Shown here piece by piece: positions 54,119-64,000 of a stretch of 64,000 nucleotides of DNA; the stretch's first letter is position 1; each line of letters starts with the position of its first letter. Made by a program: the position numbers and the translations under genes. The stretch is from NCBI RefSeq assembly GCF_020073815.1, contig NZ_JAIQZJ010000001.1, positions 1-64,000 of the forward strand. Direction: 5' to 3'. Source of the stretch: Nocardioides mangrovi. GTDB taxonomy: Bacteria > Actinomycetota > Actinomycetes > Propionibacteriales > Nocardioidaceae. The notes under the pieces are model-generated. The model was given only the letters and a program-made list of their open reading frames with translations, was not told where the DNA came from and did not search any database.

Positions 54119-55786
54119 GTGACTCCCGAGCAGCTCTCCACCGCGATCGTCGACGTCCTGACGACGCTGTCCGACGAGGGTGCGATCACCCTGCCGGACG
54201 GCGTCCCGACGAGTGTCACGGTGGAGCGCCCGCGATCGAAGGAGCACGGCGACTACGCCACCAACGTCGCCCTCCAACTGGGCAAGAAGGCCGGGCTCAA
54301 CCCTCGCGCCTTCGCCGAGCTCGTCCAGACGGGCCTGCTGCAGGCCGACGGGATCGACGCCGTCGACATCGCCGGGCCGGGCTTCCTCAACATCTCGGTC
54401 TCGGCCGGCGCCCAGGGCGTCATCGCCGAGCAGGTCGTCGCGGCCGGCGCGTCGTACGGCGTCACCGACTCGCTCCACGGCGAGAAGATCGACGTCGAGT
54501 TCATCTCGGCCAACCCGACCGGCCCGCTGCACCTCGGCCACACCCGCTGGGCCGTGGTCGGCGACGCGATCGCGCGGGTGCTCGAGGCCGCCGGTGCGAC
54601 CGTGACCCGCGAGTTCTACATCAACGACCGCGGCAACCAGATGAACCTCTTCGGCGCCTCGATCGAGGCCGCCGCGCTCGGGCAGCCCACGCCCGAGGAC
54701 GGCTACCACGGCGGCTACATCGCCGACCTGGCCCAGGAGATCGTCGACGCGGACCCGGCCATCCTCGACCTGCCCGCGGACGAGCGGCTCGTCGCCTTCC
54801 GGGAGAAGGGCTACGCGCTGCAGCTCGCCCAGCAGCAGGAGCAGCTCGACCGCTTCAACACCCACTTCGACGTGTGGTTCTCCGAGCGCAGCCTCCACGA
54901 CAGCAACGACGTCGCCGCCGGGCTCGAGAAGCTCCGGTCCCAGGGCCACCTCTTCGACGCCGACGGCGCGCTCTGGATGCGGACCACCGACTTCGGCGAC
55001 GACAAGGACCGGGTGCTGATCCGGTCCAACGGCGAGCTCACCTACTTCGCCAGCGACACCGCCTACTACGTCAACAAGCGCGAGCGCGGCTTCGACCGGT
55101 GCATCTACCTGCTCGGCGCCGACCACCACGGGTACGTCGGGCGGCTGCGCGCCATGGCCGCCTGCGCCGGCGACGACCCCGACCGCAACATCGAGGTCCT
55201 CATCGGGCAGCTGGTGAAGATCGTCCGCGGCGACCAGGAGGTCCGGCTCTCCAAGCGGGCCGGCGAGATCGTGTCGCTCGAGGAGCTGATCGACGAGATC
55301 GGCACCGACGCGCTGCGCTACTCGCTCGCGCGCTACCCGGCCGACTCGCCCCTCGTGCTCGACGTCGCCGAGATCACCAAGGCCTCCAACGACAACCCCG
55401 TCTACTACGTGCAGTACGGCCACGCCCGGACCTGCCGGATGATGGAGAACGCGGCCGAGCTCGGCATGTCGATGCCGCAGCAGTTCGACCCGGCGCTGCT
55501 CTCCCACGAGAAGGAGGGCGAGCTGCTCCGGTCGCTCGCCGAGTTCCCGCGGGTCGTGGCCAGCGCCGCCGAGCTGCGCCACCCCCACCGCGTGGCCCGC
55601 TACCTCGAAGACATGACCGCGGTCTTCAACCGCTGGTACGACACCCGCGAGTGCCGGATGCTGCCCCAGGGCGACGAGCCGGTGGCGCCGGTCAACGAGG
55701 CGCGCCTCGTTCTGGTCGCCGCGGCCCGCACCGTCTTCGCCAACGGCCTCGGTCTCCTCGGCGTCTCCGCCCCGGAGCGCATGTAG
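54119..55786 (+). CDS. argS: Arginyl-tRNA synthetase
   Basis: 555 residues, class I synthetase. N-terminal Add-1 domain (about 1-110), HIGH-type motif SANPTGPLHLGHTR (about 127-140), catalytic core with YINDRGNQM and LLGADHHGYVGRL, a KMSKS-like region degenerate as usual for ArgS (VRLSKRAGE), and the C-terminal DALR anticodon domain ending GVSAPERM. GTG 54119 chosen; the open frame upstream passes through the tRNA complement and is not coding. Directly followed by lysA. Confidence 0.97.
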   Translation: MTPEQLSTAIVDVLTTLSDEGAITLPDGVPTSVTVERPRSKEHGDYATNVALQLGKKAGLNPRAFAELVQTGLLQADGIDAVDIAGPGFLNISVSAGAQGVIAEQVVAAGASYGVTDSLHGEKIDVEFISANPTGPLHLGHTRWAVVGDAIARVLEAAGATVTREFYINDRGNQMNLFGASIEAAALGQPTPEDGYHGGYIADLAQEIVDADPAILDLPADERLVAFREKGYALQLAQQQEQLDRFNTHFDVWFSERSLHDSNDVAAGLEKLRSQGHLFDADGALWMRTTDFGDDKDRVLIRSNGELTYFASDTAYYVNKRERGFDRCIYLLGADHHGYVGRLRAMAACAGDDPDRNIEVLIGQLVKIVRGDQEVRLSKRAGEIVSLEELIDEIGTDALRYSLARYPADSPLVLDVAEITKASNDNPVYYVQYGHARTCRMMENAAELGMSMPQQFDPALLSHEKEGELLRSLAEFPRVVASAAELRHPHRVARYLEDMTAVFNRWYDTRECRMLPQGDEPVAPVNEARLVLVAAARTVFANGLGLLGVSAPERM

Positions 55787-57181
55787 ATGTCCCACGAAGC
55801 AGGCTGGGCGCACGCGCCCGGGGCGCTCCGCGGCCCCGCATGGCTGCAGCCCCCCGCCGACCCCAACGCCCTGGTCCAGCACCTCTGGTCGCAGACCGCG
55901 CACAAGGTCGACGGCGAGCTCCACGTCGGCGGCCTCGCGCTCCCCGAGCTCGTCGCCGACGTCAACACCCCGGCGTACGTCCTCGACGAGGACGACTTCC
56001 GCTCCCGGGCGCGGGCCTTCCGCGACGCGTTCGCGGCGTACGACGTCTTCTACGCCGGCAAGGCCTTCCTCTGCACCGCCGTCGCGCGGTGGGTGCAGGA
56101 GGAGGGGCTGTGCCTCGACGTCTGCTCCAACGGCGAGCTGACCGTCGCGCTGCGGGCCGGCTTCGACCCGGCGCGGATCGGCTACCACGGCAACAACAAG
56201 ACGCTCATGGAGCTGCGCCGTGCGGTGGCCGCCGGCGTCGGCCGGATCGTCGTCGACTCCTTCGACGAGATCGAGCGGCTCGCCTCGATCACCGCCGACG
56301 GCCTCAGCACCCGCGTCATGGTCCGCGTCACCGCCGGCGTGGAGGCGCACACCCACGAGTACATCGCCACCGCCCACGAGGACCAGAAGTTCGGCTTCTC
56401 GATCAGCAACGGCCAGGCCTTCGAGGCGGTACGCCGGGTCCTCGCGACGCCGGGGCTCGAGCTGCTCGGCCTGCACTCCCACATCGGCAGCCAGATCTTC
56501 GACTCCTCCGGGTTCGAGGTCGCGGCCCGCCGGGTGCTCGCCCTCCAGGCGCGGGTCAGCGACGAGCTCGGCGTCGCGCTGCCCGAGATGGACCTCGGCG
56601 GCGGCTTCGGCATCGCCTACACGACCCAGGACGACCCGAGCGACCCGGCGCAGCTCGCGACCGAGATGAGCAAGATCGTCGAGCACGAGTGCCGCGCGCT
56701 CGGCATCCCCGAGCCGCGGCTGTCGATCGAGCCCGGCCGCGCGATCGTCGGGCCCGCGATGTGCACCGTCTACACCGTCGGCACCGTCAAGGACGTGCAG
56801 CTCGACGGGGGCGCGGTGCGCACCTACGTCAGCGTCGACGGCGGGATGAGCGACAACATCCGCACCGCCCTCTACGACGCCGACTACTCCTGCACGCTCG
56901 CCTCCCGCGACTCCGCCGCACCGCCGGTGCTGTCCCGCGTGGTCGGCAAGCACTGCGAGGCCGGCGACATCGTGGTCAAGGACGAGTTCCTCCCCGGGGA
57001 CCTCCGGTCCGGCGACCTGCTGGCGGTCCCGGGCACGGGTGCCTACTGTCGCTCGATGGCCTCCAACTACAACCACGCGCTGCGGCCCCCGGTGGTCGCG
57101 GTGCGGGACGGGGTCGCGCGCGTCGTCGTACGCCGCGAGACTGAGGACGATCTGCTCGCAACGGACATGGGTGATCAGTAA
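55787..57181 (+). CDS. lysA: Diaminopimelate decarboxylase
   Basis: 464 residues, fold type III PLP enzyme making L-lysine from meso-DAP. PLP Lys in VFYAGKAFLCTAV (about 87-93), GLHSHIGSQIFD (about 226-237), DLGGGFGIAYT, IEPGRAIVGPA and the C-terminal HCEAGDIVVKDEFLP with the active-site Cys. ATG immediately after the argS stop; the stop TAA overlaps the hom ATG by one base. Confidence 0.97.
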   Translation: MSHEAGWAHAPGALRGPAWLQPPADPNALVQHLWSQTAHKVDGELHVGGLALPELVADVNTPAYVLDEDDFRSRARAFRDAFAAYDVFYAGKAFLCTAVARWVQEEGLCLDVCSNGELTVALRAGFDPARIGYHGNNKTLMELRRAVAAGVGRIVVDSFDEIERLASITADGLSTRVMVRVTAGVEAHTHEYIATAHEDQKFGFSISNGQAFEAVRRVLATPGLELLGLHSHIGSQIFDSSGFEVAARRVLALQARVSDELGVALPEMDLGGGFGIAYTTQDDPSDPAQLATEMSKIVEHECRALGIPEPRLSIEPGRAIVGPAMCTVYTVGTVKDVQLDGGAVRTYVSVDGGMSDNIRTALYDADYSCTLASRDSAAPPVLSRVVGKHCEAGDIVVKDEFLPGDLRSGDLLAVPGTGAYCRSMASNYNHALRPPVVAVRDGVARVVVRRETEDDLLATDMGDQ

Positions 57182-58506
57182 TGGAGAGCGACAAGCTCAC
57201 CCCAGGAAATGCAGTGAGGGTGGCGGTGCTGGGCTGCGGCTCGGTCGGCTCGCAGGTGGTGCGGCTGCTCGGTGAGCAGGCGGGCGACCTCGCCGCCCGG
57301 GTCGGCGCGCCGGTGGAGCTGGCCGGCGTCGCCGTACGCCGCCTCGACGCGCCGCGCGAGGTCGAGGTGCCCGAGGGGCTGCTCACGACCGACGCGACGG
57401 CGCTCGTCACGCGCGACGACGTCGACCTGGTGGTCGAGGTGATCGGCGGCATCGAGCCCGCCCGGTCGCTGATCCTGGCCGCGCTCGAGAGCGGCAAGTC
57501 GGTCGTGACCGCCAACAAGGCGCTCCTCGCCGAGGACGGCCCGACGCTCTTCGAGGCCGCCGAGAAGGTCGGCCGCGACCTCTACTACGAGGCCGCCGTC
57601 GCCGGCGCGATCCCGATCCTGCGCCCGCTGCGCGAGTCGCTGGCCGGCGACCGGGTGACCCGGGTGCTCGGCATCGTCAACGGCACCACCAACTTCATCC
57701 TCGACAAGATGGACTCCTCCGGCGCCGGCTTCGCCGAGGCGCTCGAGGAGGCCCAGGAGCTCGGGTACGCCGAGGCCGACCCGACCGCCGACGTCGAGGG
57801 CTTCGACGCCGCCGCGAAGGCCGCGATCCTCGCCTCGCTCGCGTTCCACTCGCGGGTGACCGCCTCCGACGTCTACCGCGAGGGCATCACCGAGGTCACC
57901 GCGGCCGACGTCCAGTCCGCGGTCGAGATGAACAGCGTCGTCAAGCTCCTCGCCATCGCGGAGCTCAGGACCGGACCCGGGGGAGACGACTCGGTCGCCG
58001 TCCGCGTCCACCCGGCGATGATCCCGCGGTCCCACCCACTGGCGTCGGTGCGCGAGGCCTTCAACGCGGTCTTCGTCGAGTCCGAGGCCGCCGGCCAGCT
58101 GATGTTCTACGGCCCGGGCGCCGGTGGCGCGCCGACCGCGTCCGCCGTCCTCGGCGACCTCGTCACGGTCGCCCGCAACCGGCTCGCCGGGACCCGCGGC
58201 GCGGGCGAGTCGGCCTACGCCGACCGCGCCGTGCTGCCGATGGGGGAGACCGTCACCCGCTACCACGTCGCGATCGACGTCGACGACCGCGCGGGCGTGC
58301 TCGCGTCGGTCGCGATGGCGTTCGCGGAGCACGGCGTCTCGATCCAGACCGTCCGCCAAGAGGGCCGCGACGCCGACGCCCAGCTCGTCGTCGTCTCCCA
58401 CGAGGCGACCGACGCCCAGCTGTCCGCCACCGTCGAGACCCTGCGCGGCATGGACGCCGTCCGCGAGGTCACCTCCGTCATGCGCGTCGAAGGAGCCACC
58501 GAGTGA
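57181..58506 (+). CDS. hom: Homoserine dehydrogenase
   Basis: 441 residues. NAD(P) site [17 protein letters not shown] (about 14-30), substrate-binding [33 protein letters not shown] and [11 protein letters not shown], then a C-terminal ACT domain (about 360-435; [20 protein letters not shown]), implying feedback control by threonine. Part of argS-lysA-hom-thrC-thrB. Confidence 0.97.
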   Translation: MESDKLTPGNAVRVAVLGCGSVGSQVVRLLGEQAGDLAARVGAPVELAGVAVRRLDAPREVEVPEGLLTTDATALVTRDDVDLVVEVIGGIEPARSLILAALESGKSVVTANKALLAEDGPTLFEAAEKVGRDLYYEAAVAGAIPILRPLRESLAGDRVTRVLGIVNGTTNFILDKMDSSGAGFAEALEEAQELGYAEADPTADVEGFDAAAKAAILASLAFHSRVTASDVYREGITEVTAADVQSAVEMNSVVKLLAIAELRTGPGGDDSVAVRVHPAMIPRSHPLASVREAFNAVFVESEAAGQLMFYGPGAGGAPTASAVLGDLVTVARNRLAGTRGAGESAYADRAVLPMGETVTRYHVAIDVDDRAGVLASVAMAFAEHGVSIQTVRQEGRDADAQLVVVSHEATDAQLSATVETLRGMDAVREVTSVMRVEGATE

Positions 58507-59600
58507 TCAGCCCGCCGACCTCCCGCACCCACCAGTGGCGCGGCGTGATCGAGGAGTACCGCCCGCTGCTCGAGATCCCCGAGGGCACCGCCGCGATCAC
58601 GCTCCGCGAGGGTGGCACCCCGCTGGTCTTCTCCGAGTGGCTCTCCGGCCTCACCGGCGCGGAGGTGTGGCTCAAGGTCGAGGGCAACAACCCGACCGGC
58701 TCCTTCAAGGACCGCGGCATGACCGCGGCGATCTCGGTCGCCAAGCACGACGGCGCCGAGGCCGTCGTCTGCGCGTCGACCGGCAACACCTCGGCCTCGA
58801 TGGCGGCGTACGCCGCGAAGGCCGGGCTGAAGCCGCTCGTCCTGGTGCCCGAGGGCAAGATCGCCGCCGGCAAGATGGCCCAGGCGATCCTGCACGGCGC
58901 CCAGGTGATCATGGTGCGCGGCAACTTCGACGACTGCCTGGCGATGGCCAAGGGCCTCTCCTGGGACTACCCCGTGGCGCTGGTCAACTCCGTCAACCCG
59001 GTCCGCCTCGAGGGGCAGAAGACCGCGGCGTTCGAGATCTGCGACCTCCTCGGCGACGCCCCCGACTACCACCTGCTGCCGGTCGGCAACGCCGGCAACA
59101 TCTCGGCGTACTGGCTCGGCTACACGCAGTACGCCGGCTGGGGGATGGCGACCAAGAAGCCGATCATGCGCGGCTTCCAGGCCGAGGGCGCGGCGCCGCT
59201 GGTGACCGGGGAGCCGTTCCCGGACCCGGAGACCCGCGCCACCGCCATCCGGATCGGCAACCCGGCCTCGTGGAAGCTCGCCGAGGCGGCCCGCGACGAG
59301 TCCGGCGGCCGCTTCGCCTCGGTCAGCGACGGGCAGATCCTCGCGGCGCAGCGCGAGCTCGCCTCGCGGGACGGCGTCTTCGTCGAGCCCGCCTCGGCGG
59401 CCGGGATCGCCGGGCTGCTGCAGGAGCTCGCCGGCGGCGAGTCCTACCGCGGCGCGACCGTCGCGATCACCGTCACCGGCCACGGCCTCAAGGACACGGT
59501 GACCGCGCTCGAGGGCTTCACCGAGAGCGGCGGCACCATCGTCGACACCGTCGTGGACGCCGACGTCGCGGCTGCCGCCGCGGCGGCCGGACTCGCCTGA
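58503..59600 (+). CDS. thrC: Threonine synthase
   Basis: 365 residues, class of short PLP threonine synthases. PLP Lys in [17 protein letters not shown] (about 64-80), [17 protein letters not shown] and the phosphate loop [11 protein letters not shown]. The C-terminal 12 residues are Ala-rich. GTG start overlaps the hom stop by 4 nt. Confidence 0.97.
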   Translation: MISPPTSRTHQWRGVIEEYRPLLEIPEGTAAITLREGGTPLVFSEWLSGLTGAEVWLKVEGNNPTGSFKDRGMTAAISVAKHDGAEAVVCASTGNTSASMAAYAAKAGLKPLVLVPEGKIAAGKMAQAILHGAQVIMVRGNFDDCLAMAKGLSWDYPVALVNSVNPVRLEGQKTAAFEICDLLGDAPDYHLLPVGNAGNISAYWLGYTQYAGWGMATKKPIMRGFQAEGAAPLVTGEPFPDPETRATAIRIGNPASWKLAEAARDESGGRFASVSDGQILAAQRELASRDGVFVEPASAAGIAGLLQELAGGESYRGATVAITVTGHGLKDTVTALEGFTESGGTIVDTVVDADVAAAAAAAGLA

Positions 59601-59608
59601 GGCCGCGG

Positions 59609-60523
59609 GTGGTGACCTTCGTCGAGGGGGCCGTCCGGGTCCGCGTGCCCGCGACCTCGGCCAACCTCGGCCCCGGCTTCGACGCGCTGGGCATCGCGCT
59701 CTCGCTCCACGACGAGCTCGAGGCGGAGGTCCGGCCCGACGGCCTGGTCATCGAGGTCACCGGTGCGGGCGCCGAGGACGTGCCGCGCGACGAGTCGCAC
59801 CTCGTCGTCCGCTCGATGCGCGCGGCGTTCGAGGCGCTGGGGGAGCAGCCGCCCGGCCTGCGGCTGTCCTGCACCAACGTCGTCCCGCACGCCCGGGGCC
59901 TCGGCTCCTCCTCGGCGGCGATCGTCGCGGGTGTCGTGCTGGCCCGCGGACTGGTCGCGGGCGGCGCGCTGCTCGTGGACGACGACGCGCTCTTCCGCCT
60001 CGCCGCCCGGCTGGAGGGTCACCCGGACAACGTCGCGCCCGCCTTCTACGGTGGCTTCACGATCTCCGGCAAGGACACCCCGCCCGAGGGCGAGGGCGGC
60101 TTCTACTCCGTCGGCTCGGCGGTCGACCCGCGCGTCGAGGTGGTCGTCTTCGTGCCGCCGACGCCGGTCTCGACCGCGGTCGCCCGCGGCCTGCTGCCCG
60201 CCCGGGTCCCGCACGCCGAGGCCGCCGCCGACGCCGGGCGTACGGCGCTGCTGGTCGCGGCCCTCGCGGGTCAGCCGGAGCACCTGTGGCGCGCGACCCG
60301 CGACTACCTGCACCAGTCCTACCGGCGCCCCGCGATGGCCGACTCGCTCGCCCTGGTCGACGAGCTGCGCGACGACCAGGTGCCCGCCGTGGTGTCGGGC
60401 GCCGGACCCACCGTCCTGGCCTTCACCGACGCCTCGGGCGCCGCCGCGCTCCGGGCCCGCTGCCCCGACGGCTGGACCAGCCACCACCTCACCGTCGACC
60501 GGGACGGCGCCGTCCTCCTCTGA
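59609..60523 (+). CDS. thrB: Homoserine kinase
   Basis: 304 residues, GHMP kinase. VRVPATSANLGPGFDALGIAL (about 9-29) and the glycine loop VPHARGLGSSSAAIVAGV (about 93-110) are diagnostic; VSGAGPTVLAF is the third GHMP motif. GTG 59609 sits 6 nt after GAGG; GTG 59612 is an alternative. Last gene of the run; rho follows after a 207-nt leader. Confidence 0.95.
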   Translation: MVTFVEGAVRVRVPATSANLGPGFDALGIALSLHDELEAEVRPDGLVIEVTGAGAEDVPRDESHLVVRSMRAAFEALGEQPPGLRLSCTNVVPHARGLGSSSAAIVAGVVLARGLVAGGALLVDDDALFRLAARLEGHPDNVAPAFYGGFTISGKDTPPEGEGGFYSVGSAVDPRVEVVVFVPPTPVSTAVARGLLPARVPHAEAAADAGRTALLVAALAGQPEHLWRATRDYLHQSYRRPAMADSLALVDELRDDQVPAVVSGAGPTVLAFTDASGAAALRARCPDGWTSHHLTVDRDGAVLL

Positions 60524-60573
60524 GCGTGGTCCCGTCACGCGTGCCGGATGCCACACCGGCGCCGACGCGGGTG

Positions 60574-60730
60574 TATGTTGTGGGCGCGCCGAGCTCTGGT
60601 CCCAGGGTTGGGCGCATCTCTCCCTCGTCCTGGTGCGGCCCCGCTTGGTGTGCCCCGGCGGCCGAGGGAACCTGACCCCACGCCGACGGCTCCAGGCCGG
60701 TACGGCGCTGATACGTGGGAAGGACCTCAC
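60574..60730 (+). promoter_or_regulatory. Structured leader and likely promoter of rho
   Basis: A -10-like TATGTT (60574-60579) precedes a leader in which TCCCTCG (60621-60627) and CGAGGGA (60663-60669) pair across a GC-rich interior; GGAAGGA stands before the rho GTG. Rho genes are often autoregulated through their leaders, so this may be the control region. The promoter call is weak, as no -35 hexamer is evident. Confidence 0.4.
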
Positions 60731-62596
<1,866 letters not shown>

Positions 62597-62682
62597 CGGG
62601 GTCCGCACGACGGGCGGCGGTTCCCGCAATCGACAGGGGAGCGCGTTAGGCTGCCCCCGCACAGCAATCGAAAGGGGGCCGC

Positions 62683-63054
62683 GTGGCCCGGATCCTGGTC
62701 GCGGACGACGACGTCGACATCCGCGAGCTCGTCGAGTTCAAGCTCTCGACCCTCGGCCACGACGTGGTCGCCGTGGCCGACGGCGCGGCGGCGATCGACG
62801 CCTGCCAGGCGGAGCGTCCCGACCTTGCCGTGCTCGACGTCATGATGCCGGGGGTGTCCGGCCTGGATGCCATCCGCGCGATCCGCGCCGACCCCGCGCT
62901 CGCCGACCTGCCCGTGATCCTGCTGACCGCCCGTGCGCAGGAGTCCGACGTCGAGACCGGCTTCGACTCCGGCGCCGACGACTACATCACCAAGCCGTTC
63001 AGCCCCCGCGAGCTGGCCTCGCGGGTCCAGGCCCTGCTGACCCGCTCCGGCTGA
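62683..63054 (+). CDS. Single-domain response regulator (receiver only)
   Basis: 123 residues, a complete REC domain and nothing else. DDD (about 8-10), phosphoacceptor Asp in LAVLDVMMPGVSG (about 51), Thr in LLTARAQE and Lys in ITKPFSPRELAS. No output domain, so it acts through protein contact or phosphorelay. A membrane sensor gene follows after 129 nt, and the two may work together. GTG start. Confidence 0.93.
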   Translation: MARILVADDDVDIRELVEFKLSTLGHDVVAVADGAAAIDACQAERPDLAVLDVMMPGVSGLDAIRAIRADPALADLPVILLTARAQESDVETGFDSGADDYITKPFSPRELASRVQALLTRSG

Positions 63055-63183
63055 CTGGTCCGGCTGGCCGTTCGGCCTCCGGGACGCCGCTGTGACGGTA
63101 GTCTCGGATGAGGGGATGCGGCGCGCGATCCGGCGCGCCGTCGTGGGATTCGTTCGTCGTGCACTGGGGGGTGTGACCGAACC

Positions 63184-64000
63184 ATGAGTGGCCGTCCGGT
63201 GACCCGCCTGGTGGCGCCCGTCCTGGCGCGGGTCGCCGTGGTCGCGGGGTTGATGACCCTGGTCGCGATCGTCGGCATCGCCGTGTCCGGGGCAGCGGTC
63301 GATCGCCTCGACGACGAGCTCCGGCCCGCGGTCGCGTCCAACCAGGCCGTGCTCCAGGACCTGACGAGCATGTCCGCCGCGGTCGAGGCCTGGTCGAGCA
63401 CCGGGCGCGGGTCCGCCGCCGACGACTACCAGCAGGCGCTGGTCCAGCTGCCCGCCCACGAGCAGACCGTCCGCGAGTACGCCGCCGGCGACCGCGAGCT
63501 GACCGCACTGGCCGAGGGCCAGGAGCGGGCCGCGCAGACCTGGATCGCCGAGTACGCCGGTCCGCGCATGGATGCCGAGGGCGGGACCCCCGCGTCGGGC
63601 GCGGAGATCCGGAAGGGCACGGCCGCGTTCGACGACCTCCGCGCGGCCAACCGGGCCACCACCGAGGCGCTCGAGAGCCGGGTCCGGAGCTCGACCGACG
63701 CCATGTCCTGGCTGCTCAAGGGCACCGCGCTCGCCGTCCTGGCGGTCGCGCTGGTCGGCTACTTCGTGGTGGCGCGGTCGCGCCGCAAGCTGATGGCCGA
63801 GCTCTCCCAGCCGCTGCTCGACCTCGAGAAGGTCGTCTCGCGGATGCGCGACGAGCCCGACGTACGCGCCAAGCCGGCCGGGCCCAAGGAGGTCCAGGCG
63901 ATCGCGCAGGCGATCAACGACCTGGCCGACGCCCAGTCGCGGGCCAAGGCGGTCGAGGTGTGGATCCAGAAGGAGATGCGGACCCTCGACACCGCCAAGG
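63184..64000 (+). CDS. Membrane sensor protein with CHASE3-like domain (partial)
   Basis: 272 residues visible; the frame is open at the window edge. Two membrane helices, about 8-36 (RLVAPVLARVAVVAGLMTLV) and about 178-200 (LLKGTALAVLAVALVGYFVV), bracket an extracellular helical domain of CHASE3 type. After the second helix comes a HAMP-like region (LSQPLLDLEKVVSRMRD). The output domain is beyond the window: histidine kinase or GGDEF are both possible. ATG 63184. Probable partner of the upstream response regulator. The 129-nt gap before it has a GGCGCGC/GCGCGCC hairpin near 63120-63140. Confidence 0.85.
   Translation, partial: MSGRPVTRLVAPVLARVAVVAGLMTLVAIVGIAVSGAAVDRLDDELRPAVASNQAVLQDLTSMSAAVEAWSSTGRGSAADDYQQALVQLPAHEQTVREYAAGDRELTALAEGQERAAQTWIAEYAGPRMDAEGGTPASGAEIRKGTAAFDDLRAANRATTEALESRVRSSTDAMSWLLKGTALAVLAVALVGYFVVARSRRKLMAELSQPLLDLEKVVSRMRDEPDVRAKPAGPKEVQAIAQAINDLADAQSRAKAVEVWIQKEMRTLDTAK

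Noticed and set aside
60548-60730. In-frame N-terminal extension of Rho
   Set aside because: Residues such as RRALVPGLGASLPRPG are not Rho-like, and GGAAGGA precedes the GTG at 60731. Treated as leader.

Overview
The window is a very GC-rich actinobacterial chromosome segment. Third codon positions are almost all G or C, GTG and TTG starts are common, and adjacent genes repeatedly overlap through GTGA or ATGA. The fused 2-oxoglutarate decarboxylase/E2 protein, the CbtB-CbtA cobalt transporter, a DUF222/HNH repeat-family gene and the palindromic repeats suggest a Nocardioidaceae-like (Nocardioides-type) organism. This genus guess is an inference from style and gene content, not from a marker gene.

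Region by region: (1) 1-1.9 kb holds a partial gene, a 156-bp interspersed repeat unit, a secreted-looking low-complexity protein and an acetoacetate-decarboxylase-like protein. (2) 1.9-6.0 kb is a sulfatase, TetR and MFS operon. (3) 6.0-12.5 kb is a possible amino-acid-polymer locus: a Pls/PosA-type adenylation-thiolation-membrane synthetase translationally coupled to an M1 aminopeptidase, facing a small phosphopantetheinyl transferase and a PPK2 kinase. (4) 12.6-19.9 kb carries a Na+/H+ antiporter, a 58-residue DUF6104-like protein, the Kgd/OdhA multifunctional enzyme, a lipoprotein and an LCP cell-wall ligase.

(5) 19.9-42.6 kb is a nearly complete aerobic (cobalt-late) cobalamin locus of about 20 genes under four cobalamin riboswitches. 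Transcript 1 runs cobG-cobH-cobIJ-cobM, with cobL convergent to it. Transcript 2 runs chlI/D-like chelatase-bluB-cobO-cobB-cobC-cobT-cobS-cobD. Transcript 3 is cbtB-cbtA, the cobalt importer. Transcript 4 on the minus strand is cobN-cobF-2H phosphoesterase-cobQ-cobK-cobU. Together they cover ring methylation and contraction, cobalt insertion, adenosylation, amidation, lower-ligand (DMB) synthesis and nucleotide-loop assembly. CobA (uroporphyrinogen methyltransferase) and a recognisable alpha-ribazole phosphatase are not in the window. Three oddities stand out: CobG is truncated before its Fe-S/siroheme half, a palindromic repeat is inserted in frame in cobB, and the cobD reading frame terminates inside the next riboswitch aptamer.

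(6) 42.7-45.8 kb is a small decaying accessory island: an RHH protein, a frameshifted VOC protein, a frameshifted DUF1851-like protein, a DUF222/HNH gene and several palindromic repeats. (7) 45.8-53.8 kb holds a LysR/EamA exporter pair, a secreted GH3 beta-glucosidase, an ornithine-cyclodeaminase-like protein, an amidohydrolase and a dipeptidase. (8) 53.9-64 kb is core genome: tRNA-Arg(CCG), argS, lysA, hom, thrC, thrB, rho, a receiver-only response regulator and the start of a CHASE3-like membrane sensor that leaves the window.
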